The notes beneath the pieces were generated by a model that saw nothing but the letters and a program-made list of their open reading frames with translations, did not search any database and had not been told where the DNA came from. The translations under genes were made by a program, and so were the position numbers. From Fodinibius sp964490705 (GTDB lineage Bacteria; Bacteroidota; Rhodothermia; Balneolales; Balneolaceae): a stretch of 64,000 bases of DNA. Positions 9,095 through 19,017 of this stretch are shown here, one piece after another; positions within the stretch are counted from its first letter, which is position 1; each line of letters begins with the position of its first letter. The stretch is taken from the NCBI GenBank assembly GCA_964490705.1, contig CAZBCG010000006.1:113151-177150 (forward strand). Reading direction: 5' to 3'.

Positions 9095-11030
9095 CCGAAT
9101 CGTTATTCAAATCCAATACTTTAAGCAGTCGTGCTACAATTGTCATATAATTTTGCTCGGTGATAATGCCAACCAGCCGGTTATTTTTTACCACCGGCAA
9201 GCAGCCGATTTTTTGGCTACCCATAATCTCCATCGCCTCCATGATGGACGCCTCGGGATGAATAGTAATAGGATTCGTGATCATGATATCCTCTACCGAC
9301 TCGACCACGTCTTCATCGTGGTTCACCGCCTTGCTGTAGGCGTTAAACACCATGCGCATGGTCACTAGTCCCACAAGATGTTTCTTGTCATCCTCTACCG
9401 GAACATATCGAATGCGCCGCCAGTCAATCAAGTTGGCCGTAAACTCCAGCAGATCATCCTGCTGTACGGTAAACAGATCAGTTGTCATAAACTCTTCCAC
9501 AATCAGGCTCGACGGCTTCCAGTGCTCTAAGTCCTCCATCCGCGCTCGACCCCATTTATGTACCGGCTCACCCTTTTTCTGATTTTTGATCATTGCCGTG
9601 GTAATGGCGGCCAGTGTCTGTTCCTTGGATGGATTTTCTTTCATCAGTGCAGCATAATTATCAAGCATCCAGTGCGAAGGCGTCTGTCCGGCGGTAACCC
9701 GCTCCTCTATAATTTCGAGATAACTTGTGATATCGCTGTCGTCAATCTCTGCTTTTTGGAGTCCTTCGCGGGCAATAGGCAGTAATTCTTCGGTGATCAG
9801 GTCCACGGCATTAATCCGTTTATCATCAAACCAGCGAAATTTAGTATCAAGGCCCAACTTGGAGGCCGCAAAAAAGTTCATGCGGGCATCATCGAAATCC
9901 ATTTTGTCAGATACATTGGGATAATACTCTTCCATCTGATTCATGAGACCCAGCCAGAAGGCGGAATTGGCAATCTCATCGGTTACCGTTGGTCCCGACG
10001 GGCATACTCTATTCTCAATCCGCAGATGGGCCTTACCATCAGTTACGCCATAACAGGGACGATTCCACCGATATACCGTACCGTTATGAACCTGCAATGC
10101 TTTAAGCGCAGGCGGTGTGCCTTCATCCAGCAGTTTATCCACATCTTCGGTCACTTCCGAGCTCAACATCACGCGATAGCGCGCGGTATCTTCCTGGAAT
10201 ATTTCGAGGATACTTTGATCGACCCATTCGTTGCCAAATGTCACACGCGGACTGCTCTCCCGAAGATGATCGCCCACCGTTCGCGTATCCACCGACTGCT
10301 GAAACAGCGCGATGCGCGTTTCATTCCAGAGCCGCTTGCCAAATAAAATTGGCGACCCGACCGTACTGGCCAGCACCGGTGCCGTAATTAGCTGGGCAAT
10401 ATTATATTTGGGCACAAATTCATCCGGCCCCACTTGCAAATGTACTTGAAAGCCGGTATTACAGGCTTCGAGAAGCGGAGAATCAAATTTCATGAGCAGC
10501 TCATCCATCCCCTGAATGCGGAGGTCAAAATCTTCGCTGCGCAACTTGGTGATGGCCTGGCAAAGCGCTCGGTATCGCTGTAACGGAGTCAAATTTTTAA
10601 GATCCACATCCATCTTTCTGATAGTGGGCAGAATTCCTGTCAGGACGATATCGCCGCCCAACTCTTCGGCCTCTTTACGTACCGCATCCACTTTATGCTG
10701 GAGATTTTCTTCCATCCGTGAAAGACAATCACCATGAAATTCCAGTGGCTTAAGGTTGATCTCGAGGTTAAATTTGGCAAATTCGGTGGTGTATGATCCG
10801 CCGTCATCAGCATGCAATTTATCCAAAATTTCCATAGAGCGCGGCCATGCCTTCGCCTGCTGGTCAACCAAACAAAGCTCCTGCTCGGCCCCTATTCGGA
10901 TGGGATCCGTTTCAAACCAATCACCTTCGTCCAGCATTCGATCCAGCGCCCGAAGATCTTTGAGCACATACTTCATAAAGCGCTGAACTTCTTCCTGACT
11001 GTCGGCCAATTTTACTCTTGATTCGCCCAT
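9087..11030 (-). CDS. GCS2-type carboxylate-amine ligase fused to tandem CBS domains
   Basis: 647 residues. Residues ~40-480 match the glutamate-cysteine ligase family 2 fold: GAEQELCLVD (~47) and TTEFAKFNLEINLKP (~80) carry the acidic metal ligands, and NTGFQVHLQV, ESSPRVTFGNEW and LRIENRVCPSGPT are further family blocks. Residues ~515-640 are two CBS domains (FMTTDLFTVQQDD... and IMITNPITIHPEASIMEAME...), which usually bind adenosine nucleotides and regulate the attached enzyme. It ligates an amino acid to a carboxylate with ATP; the true substrates need not be Glu and Cys. Overlaps the deacylase downstream. Confidence 0.8.
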   Translation of the reverse strand: MGESRVKLADSQEEVQRFMKYVLKDLRALDRMLDEGDWFETDPIRIGAEQELCLVDQQAKAWPRSMEILDKLHADDGGSYTTEFAKFNLEINLKPLEFHGDCLSRMEENLQHKVDAVRKEAEELGGDIVLTGILPTIRKMDVDLKNLTPLQRYRALCQAITKLRSEDFDLRIQGMDELLMKFDSPLLEACNTGFQVHLQVGPDEFVPKYNIAQLITAPVLASTVGSPILFGKRLWNETRIALFQQSVDTRTVGDHLRESSPRVTFGNEWVDQSILEIFQEDTARYRVMLSSEVTEDVDKLLDEGTPPALKALQVHNGTVYRWNRPCYGVTDGKAHLRIENRVCPSGPTVTDEIANSAFWLGLMNQMEEYYPNVSDKMDFDDARMNFFAASKLGLDTKFRWFDDKRINAVDLITEELLPIAREGLQKAEIDDSDITSYLEIIEERVTAGQTPSHWMLDNYAALMKENPSKEQTLAAITTAMIKNQKKGEPVHKWGRARMEDLEHWKPSSLIVEEFMTTDLFTVQQDDLLEFTANLIDWRRIRYVPVEDDKKHLVGLVTMRMVFNAYSKAVNHDEDVVESVEDIMITNPITIHPEASIMEAMEIMGSQKIGCLPVVKNNRLVGIITEQNYMTIVARLLKVLDLNNDSDE

Positions 11031-11163
11031 AACTTACTGTTTGGATTGCTGATAGCTATTAGACTGCTGTAATAATCGAATTTATTAAACAGAATGCAAG
11101 CTTTGCTTAGTGCGTATTGAGTATTTTGTGGTGCCCTAATTAATACGAAATATGCAATATAAA

Positions 11164-13599
11164 TCATTCCAGTGCATCCACATTTACATTGATACGCACC
11201 GCACTTGCTCCCTTGGGTTTTTGCTGATCATAATAATCAAAAGTCTCGTCGATAAGTCGTTCAATAGCTGTTGCCCCATTCGACGGATTAATCTTAATAA
11301 ACGTTTCCCATCGAAAATAGTTTTGCATCTTCGTGATGGCTGCGGGTGATGGCCCCAGTATAGGCTCTGGATCACCGAGTATTCGTTCCAAACTCTCGGT
11401 GAATATTTCAGCTACGTTCTGCACAAGCCACTCTTTTTTTCCTTTAAATACAAACCTGATAATTCTGGAATACGGCGGATATTGCAACATCTTCCGATAG
11501 GCCAGCTCTTGGCGTGCAAACGCCTTGTAATCATGTTGCTTGGCCGTTTGAATAGCGGCATGATCGGGCTGCCAAGTCTGGAAAAACACCCTGCCCTCTT
11601 TACCGGCGCGTCCCGAACGTCCCGCCACCTGACTCAACAACTGATACATACGCTCACTCGATCGAAAGGATGGAAACGCAAGCTCCGTGTCGGCATCAAT
11701 AACGCCTACAACTGTAACATCGGGGAAATCGAGTCCCTTGCCCACAATCTGCGTGCCCACTAAAATATCGGCCTCTTTACGACCGAAGGCGTTTAAGATA
11801 TTGGCATGGGCATTTTTGCCGGATGTGGTATCAAAATCCATGCGCAGCGTTTCGGCATCAGAAAATAGCTCAGCGATATCTTCTTCCAGCTGCTGAGTTC
11901 CACTGCCCTGTGGGGCAACTGAATCGTTTCCGCATTCTTTGCAGCGGCGGGGCTGACGCTCGGCATATCCACAGTAATGACATCGCAGCTGCTTTTTTGA
12001 TTTGTGAAAGGTGAGGCTCACCGAACAATTGGGACATTCGGGAATTTCACCGCAAGTTTGGCATTGCAGGTACGAAGAAAATCCCCGTCGATTGTACAAA
12101 AATATCGCCTGTTCATCCTGGGCAAGAGCTTCTTTTGTAGCCTCATACAGCGGTACAGCAACGGGCCCCTTCATCGCCGATCGGTACTGTTTTAAATCCA
12201 GTACGTTTACTTCAGGCATCCGGGATTCAAACGGACGCTCGGTAAGTGTAAGGAGCTTGCTCTTATCTTTTTTTGCTCCGTGCAGCGACACCATGCTGGG
12301 TGTAGCCGATCCCATCACCGTTACAGCATCATTGATATGAGCGCGCATAATCGCTACATCACGGCCGTGATAGCGCGGGGCGGGATCTTCTTGCTTGTAC
12401 GAAGCATCGTGCTCCTCGTCAATAATGATAATGCCCAAATTATGAATGGGAGCAAAAACCGCCGACCGCGCGCCGATGGCAATTCGTTTTTCTCCTTGTT
12501 GCAGGGCACGCCATGCATCATAGCGTTCGCGATTGGTCAGTCGGCTGTGCAGTACGGCAATATCATCCCCGAAAACCGTATAAAACCGCTCGACGATCTG
12601 TGGCGTAAGGCCAATTTCGGGCACCAATACCAGTCCACCTTTGCCCTGCTCCAAGGCTTTTTTAAGCGCATGGATATAGACTTCGGTCTTGCCACTTCCG
12701 GTCACTCCATACAGCAAAAAATTGGCAAATAACTGTTCATTTAAGGCTTTTTCTATTTGTTGATACGCTTCCTGCTGTTCCTGATTAAGCGTATTCAACC
12801 GTTCTGGTTGGTGCTCATATTTCAAGCTGATGTTATGCGCTTCCACTTCCTTATAATCAATTAATCCCTCCTCGGCAATACGCTGCAAGGTGTAATACTC
12901 AAGCAGATCGTGCCCAGTTAGATTTCGCTGAAACTCCGGCAGCCCCACTTCGGTAAGCAGCTCCAATGCCTGCACCCATTTATAAAATTTGTCCGCATCT
13001 TTATGATCCTGAATCAGTGATGTGACTGCTTCGGAGGTCCCCTGTTCCGTCCAATTCCATAGCTTATCGGTATTGGGTTCCATCTTGGTGACAGGCTCCT
13101 CCCAAATCTCCAATACTTTTTGGCCTATCAATTTATCTATTACATTATCGCCCCATCGCTTGTGGGCTTCCTTCAGTGGATATGATTCTTTGTCCCCGAT
13201 TTCACTTATGATCTCTTTTTGCTTATTGCTGAGATGATCGGGAATGTCCTGATTATATACTCTCAACTTTTTTTCGGCATAGAAATTAAGCCCCAGCGGT
13301 AAGGCCGCCTGAATGGTTTCGCCCCATCCGCAGTAGTAAAACCGGTACATCCATTGGGTGAGCCTGAGCATTTCCCCAGATAACACCGGTTCATTATCCA
13401 GTACCTGCTGTACGGGACGGGTATTGAAGTCGGGCTCTTTGTCATGAAGATTGACGATCATCCCGATAGCCTTATGCTTTTGCAGGGGTACCCACACGCG
13501 CTTGCCCGGCTCAACTTGTGCCTGAAATTCTGCAGGTACACTATAGGTAAACGGCTGGCGTACGGCTGTCGGAAAAACAATGTCAGCGAATGCAGGCAA
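11164..13599 (-). CDS. priA: Primosomal protein N' (replication restart helicase PriA)
   Basis: 811 residues, full length. The 3'-DNA-binding N-domain opens the protein. Helicase motifs: Walker A LLYGVTGSGKTEVYIH (~290-305), DEEH box IIIDEEHDASYKQED (~388) and GSATPS (~425). The two zinc-binding clusters are intact: CQTCGEIPECPNC and CHYCGYAERQPRRCKECGN (~520-570). It reloads the replisome at stalled forks. Single gene with no obvious partner; minus strand. Confidence 0.95.
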   Translation of the reverse strand: MPAFADIVFPTAVRQPFTYSVPAEFQAQVEPGKRVWVPLQKHKAIGMIVNLHDKEPDFNTRPVQQVLDNEPVLSGEMLRLTQWMYRFYYCGWGETIQAALPLGLNFYAEKKLRVYNQDIPDHLSNKQKEIISEIGDKESYPLKEAHKRWGDNVIDKLIGQKVLEIWEEPVTKMEPNTDKLWNWTEQGTSEAVTSLIQDHKDADKFYKWVQALELLTEVGLPEFQRNLTGHDLLEYYTLQRIAEEGLIDYKEVEAHNISLKYEHQPERLNTLNQEQQEAYQQIEKALNEQLFANFLLYGVTGSGKTEVYIHALKKALEQGKGGLVLVPEIGLTPQIVERFYTVFGDDIAVLHSRLTNRERYDAWRALQQGEKRIAIGARSAVFAPIHNLGIIIIDEEHDASYKQEDPAPRYHGRDVAIMRAHINDAVTVMGSATPSMVSLHGAKKDKSKLLTLTERPFESRMPEVNVLDLKQYRSAMKGPVAVPLYEATKEALAQDEQAIFLYNRRGFSSYLQCQTCGEIPECPNCSVSLTFHKSKKQLRCHYCGYAERQPRRCKECGNDSVAPQGSGTQQLEEDIAELFSDAETLRMDFDTTSGKNAHANILNAFGRKEADILVGTQIVGKGLDFPDVTVVGVIDADTELAFPSFRSSERMYQLLSQVAGRSGRAGKEGRVFFQTWQPDHAAIQTAKQHDYKAFARQELAYRKMLQYPPYSRIIRFVFKGKKEWLVQNVAEIFTESLERILGDPEPILGPSPAAITKMQNYFRWETFIKINPSNGATAIERLIDETFDYYDQQKPKGASAVRINVNVDALE

Positions 13600-13712
13600 T
13601 GAATTAATGTCGGCTGGTTAGCAATTGCAGGTTAGCATATTCAATTTGTGGACTCGAATCAATGATAAATTTGTATTCAATAGCTCAATCCATAATGTAG
13701 CCCAAAAATAAA

Positions 13713-13742
13713 AAAGCCCCTTCCGTTGCCGGAAGAGGCTTT
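13713..13742 (-). terminator. Rho-independent terminator of the first susCD operon
   Basis: On the minus strand, AAAGCCTCTTCCG, a TTGC-sized loop, then CGGAAGGGGCTTT with one mismatch, followed by TTTTTATTTT. It lies 20 bases beyond the SusD stop. Confidence 0.85.
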
Positions 13743-13761
13743 AAAATTGGCTAGGGAGCTA

Positions 13762-15267
13762 TTACAAGTCCCACCAGAAACGTGATGTGTTACTATCCTC
13801 TCCAGGAGTAAGCATGCCCACGCCATTCTCATATGCCTGCGTGTTCACACCAGCTTCAGTACTTGGGTAAACGTAACGACGAGGAATATTTCCATCGTTT
13901 GACGCATCTGGTGCTGGCACCAGACCCGGATATCCGGTTCGTCGCCATTCAGCCCAGGCTGTAAAACCGTCCGTAAAAAGGGCAGCCCATTTTTCTTCAC
14001 CAATTACCTGCATAATACCGCCGCTTGCGTTTGCTGCATCAGCAATACGGTCTGCCGCGAAATTACTACCATCACTTTGCAGGTTTCCTGATGAAGCACT
14101 GCCGTCATCCCAATGGTCGTCCATTGACGCGTAGGATGCTTCGATACCAGCTGTCAAGAGCTGCTCAGTAGTTTGTGGTTCATCTGCAGCAGAAGTCCAT
14201 CCCATCTCTTTTGCTTCTGCTCGATTGAGATAGGTGTAAGCCGCAGTAAACACAGGCAATGGAGAATCTGCACTGGAAACAGCACCCGAAATTGAGGGGC
14301 CTGAAACTCCAGAGTTATTCTGTCCATAAGGAGCACCTGACGCTGACGGATCTGTGGACAACACATTCAAACGAGCATCGAAGCTGTCATTAGAGTATGC
14401 AATCGACGAATCGTTTGGCGTTGTCCCCTGCAGCGCATCCGTAAATGGTTCTGCTAAGTAATAGTCAGCACCACGATATACGGTAAACGGGTTGGTTGCT
14501 CCAGAAGCGTTTGCATGGTCATACCATGCTTCTTGTGCCACTGTTTCGATAACACCTGCCGAATGCGTAAGCGCATCGTTAAATTGCGTTTCGGCATAGG
14601 TTTCATCTGCGCTAGACATCTGCAGAGACATGGAAAGAATCAGCGAGTTGGCAAGTCTTTGCCACTTTGCTACATCTCCCCCATACACAACATCTCCTGT
14701 TGGTCCGGCTTCGCCGGGATTAATCATATCTCGGCCGGCTTTAATCGAATCTATAACACTTTTATAGATCGTTTCCTGACCCGTATAGGCCGGAGCCTTG
14801 TTGCTTTCGGCCTGTAAAGCCTCAGCAAATGGAGCCGGACCCCAGGTGTCGGTAATACGCTTCCATACGAGGCCGCTCATAATCATGGCAACCCCTTTCT
14901 GGTTTGCTGCCGATCCGTATTCGAGTGTTACGGGAGCAACTTCACCTGTGGTCAAATCTTTAACCTGAGAAAGATTACTCAGAATACCCGAATAGTACGG
15001 GGACCATGGTTTAGGACTTTCGGCATAGCGCATTTCCTGGGTATAAACGCTCTGCGTTTGATACTGTACGTACAGCTGAGGATTGATATGTGCACTTCCC
15101 ACCAGGGTAAAGTACGAGTTCATGGCACCTGCCATGAGTCCCTCAGCATTAGCCTCTTGCGGAGCATCATCATCCGTATTAATATCTCCGAAATCTACGG
15201 AGTCGCATGATGACACTGCGAAGATACATAAGAATATTGGTACTAATAATAAGCTAAGTTTCTTCAT
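13762..15267 (-). CDS. SusD/RagB-like outer-membrane lipoprotein (SusD-like_2 type)
   Basis: 501 residues. Signal peptide with lipobox (IFAVSSC, acylated Cys ~21). The N-terminal DFGDINTDDDAPQEA and the later blocks NRAEAKEMGW and EKWAALFTDGFTAWAEWRRTGYPGLVP are typical of the SusD-like_2 subgroup. It caps the SusC porin and captures substrate (oligosaccharide, peptide or other) at the cell surface. Only 11 bases separate it from the upstream SusC gene, so the pair is one operon ended by the terminator at 13713. Confidence 0.9.
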   Translation of the reverse strand: MKKLSLLLVPIFLCIFAVSSCDSVDFGDINTDDDAPQEANAEGLMAGAMNSYFTLVGSAHINPQLYVQYQTQSVYTQEMRYAESPKPWSPYYSGILSNLSQVKDLTTGEVAPVTLEYGSAANQKGVAMIMSGLVWKRITDTWGPAPFAEALQAESNKAPAYTGQETIYKSVIDSIKAGRDMINPGEAGPTGDVVYGGDVAKWQRLANSLILSMSLQMSSADETYAETQFNDALTHSAGVIETVAQEAWYDHANASGATNPFTVYRGADYYLAEPFTDALQGTTPNDSSIAYSNDSFDARLNVLSTDPSASGAPYGQNNSGVSGPSISGAVSSADSPLPVFTAAYTYLNRAEAKEMGWTSAADEPQTTEQLLTAGIEASYASMDDHWDDGSASSGNLQSDGSNFAADRIADAANASGGIMQVIGEEKWAALFTDGFTAWAEWRRTGYPGLVPAPDASNDGNIPRRYVYPSTEAGVNTQAYENGVGMLTPGEDSNTSRFWWDL

Positions 15268-15278
15268 AGTTAATACTG

Positions 15279-18200
15279 TTAAAACGTTACTTTTACATTA
15301 AAGCCATAACTCTGGGTTCCCGGAAGCTGTCCGTTCTCCCCATAGGTTTCTGCTATTTCTGACGGATCCCAATTATTGGTATTATCATCAGATACAGCAA
15401 TCATCCAAATGTTACGTCCTACAACGCCAATGGTAGCTGAATTCAAAAAGTCTCCAATCCAGCTCTGTGGCAAGGTGTAAGACAAGTTCACTTCGCGAAG
15501 CTTAATGTAGCTAGCGTCGTGGATGAATGGCTCAGCCAATCTGTTGGAATACCACTGCTTATAGTACGTTTGAGCAGCAACATATCCTTCCATGGGATTA
15601 CCATCAGAGTCAACTCCGTTAACATAGACACCGCCAGTTTCTTCACCGGCATTGTCAGCAGATACAAACGTACTGCCAACAGGATTTCCGCTGCTGTCAA
15701 GCAGTGGATCTCGTCGTGGGTTGCCTAAGTTGTTATCAGCTGCTGTTTCATCAAGCAGTCCGGAATATCGACCCCACTGTTCAGACAGTGTAAAGAACTG
15801 TCCACCTTTTTGGAAATCAATGGAAGCCGTCAGGCTCAACCCTTTATAGGTAACGGTATTGAGGAAACCACCGGTCCAGTCGGGCAGTACACTGCCGAAG
15901 TATTGATTCTGCTCAACAGCATAGGTACCACTGCTATTAATAACAGGAGTACCGCTATCGTTACGCTGAATGCCAGCGCCACGAATCTGGCCCCACTCTT
16001 CGTCAATTTGGTGCGTCAGAGAAACGAAGTCGAAAGCAGACTCAGCTCCTAACTCGTACGAACTCAAACCTTCGGGAAGGGAGGTTACAATTGTTTCGTT
16101 GGTAGCCCAATTGATAGTAGCATCCCACCGGAAGGTTTCGCTGCTAACCGGCGTTGTATTCAAGCTAACCTCGACTCCTTCTCGCTCGGATGAACCAGCA
16201 TTGGTGAGAAAAGAAGAATAACCGGTACCCGCAGAAAGCGAAGCGGCAATAATCTCATCTTCACGAGTCTCACTATAGTATGTCAGATTCACCCCTAGGC
16301 GATCGTTCAAGAATCGAAGATCGGCACCAACCTCGAACGAGGAGTTGAGTGCGGGCTTAATGTTCGGATCAACCAGCGTTCCACTAGTAAACAACAGTGG
16401 TACACCAGAACCCGTAGCTGGGTTAGTGTATGGGTCATCCTGCAGTGAATACGTTTGGTCAATCAATTCAGCTCCTACATCGTTACCGACCTGAGCCCAT
16501 CCTGCACGGAGTTTACCGTAGGACAGAATATCAGTATCGATCAGTTCGCTAAACACGAACGACAGTCCAACAGATGGATATCCATAACCGTTGTTATCGC
16601 TCGGGAGTGCAGAACTGTAATCTTGACGATAAGAAGCATCAACATAAATGTAATCCTGATAACCAACAGTAGCTTTGGTAAAGAAACTGAGCACTTGTTT
16701 ATCCCAGTTGCTTTCGACAGGAACAACGCGCTCCTGAGAATTACTGTACCGATAAACATCAGGAATAATCAAACCACCATTTTGAATATTGGTTCGATCC
16801 ATTTGAGCATTAATACTCGTGAAATCCTGAATTCGGATTTGACCACCTACAAAGGCGTTGACTGAAATATTATCAAAATCACCTTCATAATTCAGACGAG
16901 AGCTGAAGTTGTGCTCTTTGGAAGTTCTTGTGTACTCACCAAAGCTGTTCACCCAGTAATTGTAAAAGTTACCGGTTTGATCGGCAGAAAATGCCAAGCT
17001 GTTGGGCAGCTCAAATCGGAAATCATAGTGCTCAGACGTTGTATTTGCACTACCCGTCAGTTCAAGCTGATCACTCAGCTGATACGAGAGATCAACGTTA
17101 ACCAATAGATTATCCGTTTGACGTGTTTCATCATATCTTTCCATCCACGTATATGGATTAAACCAGAATGCAGGTTTCAGATAACCTCCTCCGGCTCCCA
17201 TATAGGCAGGACCCCATTGGTTCCAGGAAGCATGATAACCTTCGGGAGTTTGAAGATCCTTCAACTCACGAACCTTATCAATTTCAAGCTGGCGTCCAAA
17301 CCAAGAGTTAAATGCTCCTGAGGTTTGGTTGCCATAGCCGTCATCACGCACCTCACCACGAACATCTTGTGTAGTGTAATTGAAGTTTACACCAACGTTA
17401 AAGTCTTCGGTCACATCATAGTTAAACCGACCGTTAACAAAGTGCTTGCCCATACTTGAGTATGGCAGTATTCCACTTTGATTCAAGTTGGTGTACGACA
17501 AGCGCGCTGAGTATGAATCTGAGTTATAGTTTACAGAAATCCCAGATTTAGTAGTAACCCCTGTATCGTAGAAGTTTTCTACGTTGTTGGGTGCCGCGTC
17601 CCAAGGTGCTGTTTCACCGTAATACGGGCTGTCGGGATACCATGTATACCATGGAGCATAAGGTTCTCCGTCAAATGCGGGTCCCCAACTCTCGTCGGCA
17701 TAACCATATTGAATATACCGCTCTCCCTCTAGGGGTTCTAAATATGAAGGATATGGCACGCCGAGAGGACTCCCAGCATTCATATCAATTGTTACAAAAT
17801 CACCTTGCGTATATCCTTTTCCATACTTGTTCTGGAATTCAGGAGTATAAGCAACATCCTCGAAGGTCGTTGAATTTGTTAATTCAACACTCACACCGCT
17901 ACGGTCAGCTTGCTTGGTCGAGATAATAACTACCCCGTTTTCACCACGCTGTCCGTATAGTGCGGTAGCATTCGGTCCTTTGAGAACACTAACATCCTGT
18001 ACAGTATTCATGTCAACGATATTCGGATCATCGACAGGAACACCATCAACTACGTACAGTGGTTCCGCCAGATCATTCGTCAGTGAAATAGCACCACGAA
18101 TTCGGATGCTACCAAAACTACCCAGCTTCGATCCGGCCTGTCCAACCATCTGGACACCCGAAACCTTACCGGCAAGTCCGGTCTTTATATTTGCATTCTG

Positions 18201-18629
18201 AGTAACATTCAATTGATCCTCAGAAACTTCCTGAGTTGAAAAAGATACCGATCGTTCACTTACCTCTTCTCCCAAGGCAGTAACAACGACCTCACCCAGG
18301 TCAACTCCAGACTGAAGTGCAAAATCGAGTGTTGCCTCTTCGCCTGCAGTAACTTCAACTGACTTTGTCTGTTCATTATATCCGATGAAGGAAACGGTAA
18401 CTTGATAAGTACCTGCCGGAACATCTGTAATCTCGTATGTTCCATCAGTACCTACGGGACTACCACGGGAAATATCCGTAATAACAACATTAGCCCCTGG
18501 CAATACCTCACCAGACTGGGCATCAGTCACTGTCCCGCTTAAACTACCGGTCTGCGCAAAAGCAGTGCCGACAGAAACAAGACATACCATTACCGTGAAA
18601 AGTAACTTTCTAAGCATAGATAACCTCAT
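15279..18629 (-). CDS. SusC/RagA TonB-linked outer-membrane transporter
   Basis: 1116 residues. Signal peptide to about residue 25 (VGTAFAQTGS), a carboxypeptidase-like regulatory domain (SGTVTDAQSGEVLPGANVVI, ~29-48), a plug domain with LYVVDGVPVDDPNI (~190) and the SusC signature ATALYGQRGENGVVIISTK (~222-240), then a C-terminal beta-barrel ending YGFNVKVTF with terminal Phe. Imports a bound nutrient driven by TonB. First gene of a susCD operon; the substrate cannot be told from sequence. A perfect 20-bp palindrome lies 49 bases upstream. Confidence 0.93.
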   Translation of the reverse strand: MRLSMLRKLLFTVMVCLVSVGTAFAQTGSLSGTVTDAQSGEVLPGANVVITDISRGSPVGTDGTYEITDVPAGTYQVTVSFIGYNEQTKSVEVTAGEEATLDFALQSGVDLGEVVVTALGEEVSERSVSFSTQEVSEDQLNVTQNANIKTGLAGKVSGVQMVGQAGSKLGSFGSIRIRGAISLTNDLAEPLYVVDGVPVDDPNIVDMNTVQDVSVLKGPNATALYGQRGENGVVIISTKQADRSGVSVELTNSTTFEDVAYTPEFQNKYGKGYTQGDFVTIDMNAGSPLGVPYPSYLEPLEGERYIQYGYADESWGPAFDGEPYAPWYTWYPDSPYYGETAPWDAAPNNVENFYDTGVTTKSGISVNYNSDSYSARLSYTNLNQSGILPYSSMGKHFVNGRFNYDVTEDFNVGVNFNYTTQDVRGEVRDDGYGNQTSGAFNSWFGRQLEIDKVRELKDLQTPEGYHASWNQWGPAYMGAGGGYLKPAFWFNPYTWMERYDETRQTDNLLVNVDLSYQLSDQLELTGSANTTSEHYDFRFELPNSLAFSADQTGNFYNYWVNSFGEYTRTSKEHNFSSRLNYEGDFDNISVNAFVGGQIRIQDFTSINAQMDRTNIQNGGLIIPDVYRYSNSQERVVPVESNWDKQVLSFFTKATVGYQDYIYVDASYRQDYSSALPSDNNGYGYPSVGLSFVFSELIDTDILSYGKLRAGWAQVGNDVGAELIDQTYSLQDDPYTNPATGSGVPLLFTSGTLVDPNIKPALNSSFEVGADLRFLNDRLGVNLTYYSETREDEIIAASLSAGTGYSSFLTNAGSSEREGVEVSLNTTPVSSETFRWDATINWATNETIVTSLPEGLSSYELGAESAFDFVSLTHQIDEEWGQIRGAGIQRNDSGTPVINSSGTYAVEQNQYFGSVLPDWTGGFLNTVTYKGLSLTASIDFQKGGQFFTLSEQWGRYSGLLDETAADNNLGNPRRDPLLDSSGNPVGSTFVSADNAGEETGGVYVNGVDSDGNPMEGYVAAQTYYKQWYSNRLAEPFIHDASYIKLREVNLSYTLPQSWIGDFLNSATIGVVGRNIWMIAVSDDNTNNWDPSEIAETYGENGQLPGTQSYGFNVKVTF

Positions 18630-19017
18630 TTTATTAGTGATTTCAATGAATGAGCTCTATAAAAGAATAGATATATCCGTTATGCAATTGCATAACGATT
18701 TAATTGTTAGCCCATCCCCTTATAGAGAGCTCAAAACGTTAATTCCTTAAGAGAGCAATAAACCTTAAGGTATAACCATTTGCTGTTAATGTAATTTGTA
18801 TAGAATACAAATGAAAATATATTTCCCTTATCGACTCCTATCCCACTTAGAGGGCAATTTCGGATGGCTTATACCTACAGAATTGCTAACAGAGCATTAA
18901 ATATCAGTATGAAAGAGCTTCAAACGTCCAAGAGAAATTAACACCGTACAGACAATTACTGGATAAAGCCCATATACCTGACAAATCGTTCGCATAAATT
19001 ACAAAAGGCTACACCTG
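18630..19017. other. 388-base control region between yifB and susC
   Basis: No open frame of credible length on either strand. It holds the 20-bp palindrome at 18678 and a CCTTAA/TTAAGG dyad near 18743-18772; the rest is AT-rich and presumably contains the susC promoter. No terminator for yifB was recognised. Confidence 0.6.
18678..18697. promoter_or_regulatory. 20-bp perfect palindrome, possible operator
   Basis: CGTTATGCAATTGCATAACG is a perfect palindrome 49 bases upstream of the SusC start, in the intergenic control region. Wider imperfect arms (GAGCTCTATA near 18652 and TATAGAGAGCTC at 18721-18732) enclose it. It could be a dimeric regulator site or a leader hairpin. Confidence 0.5.
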
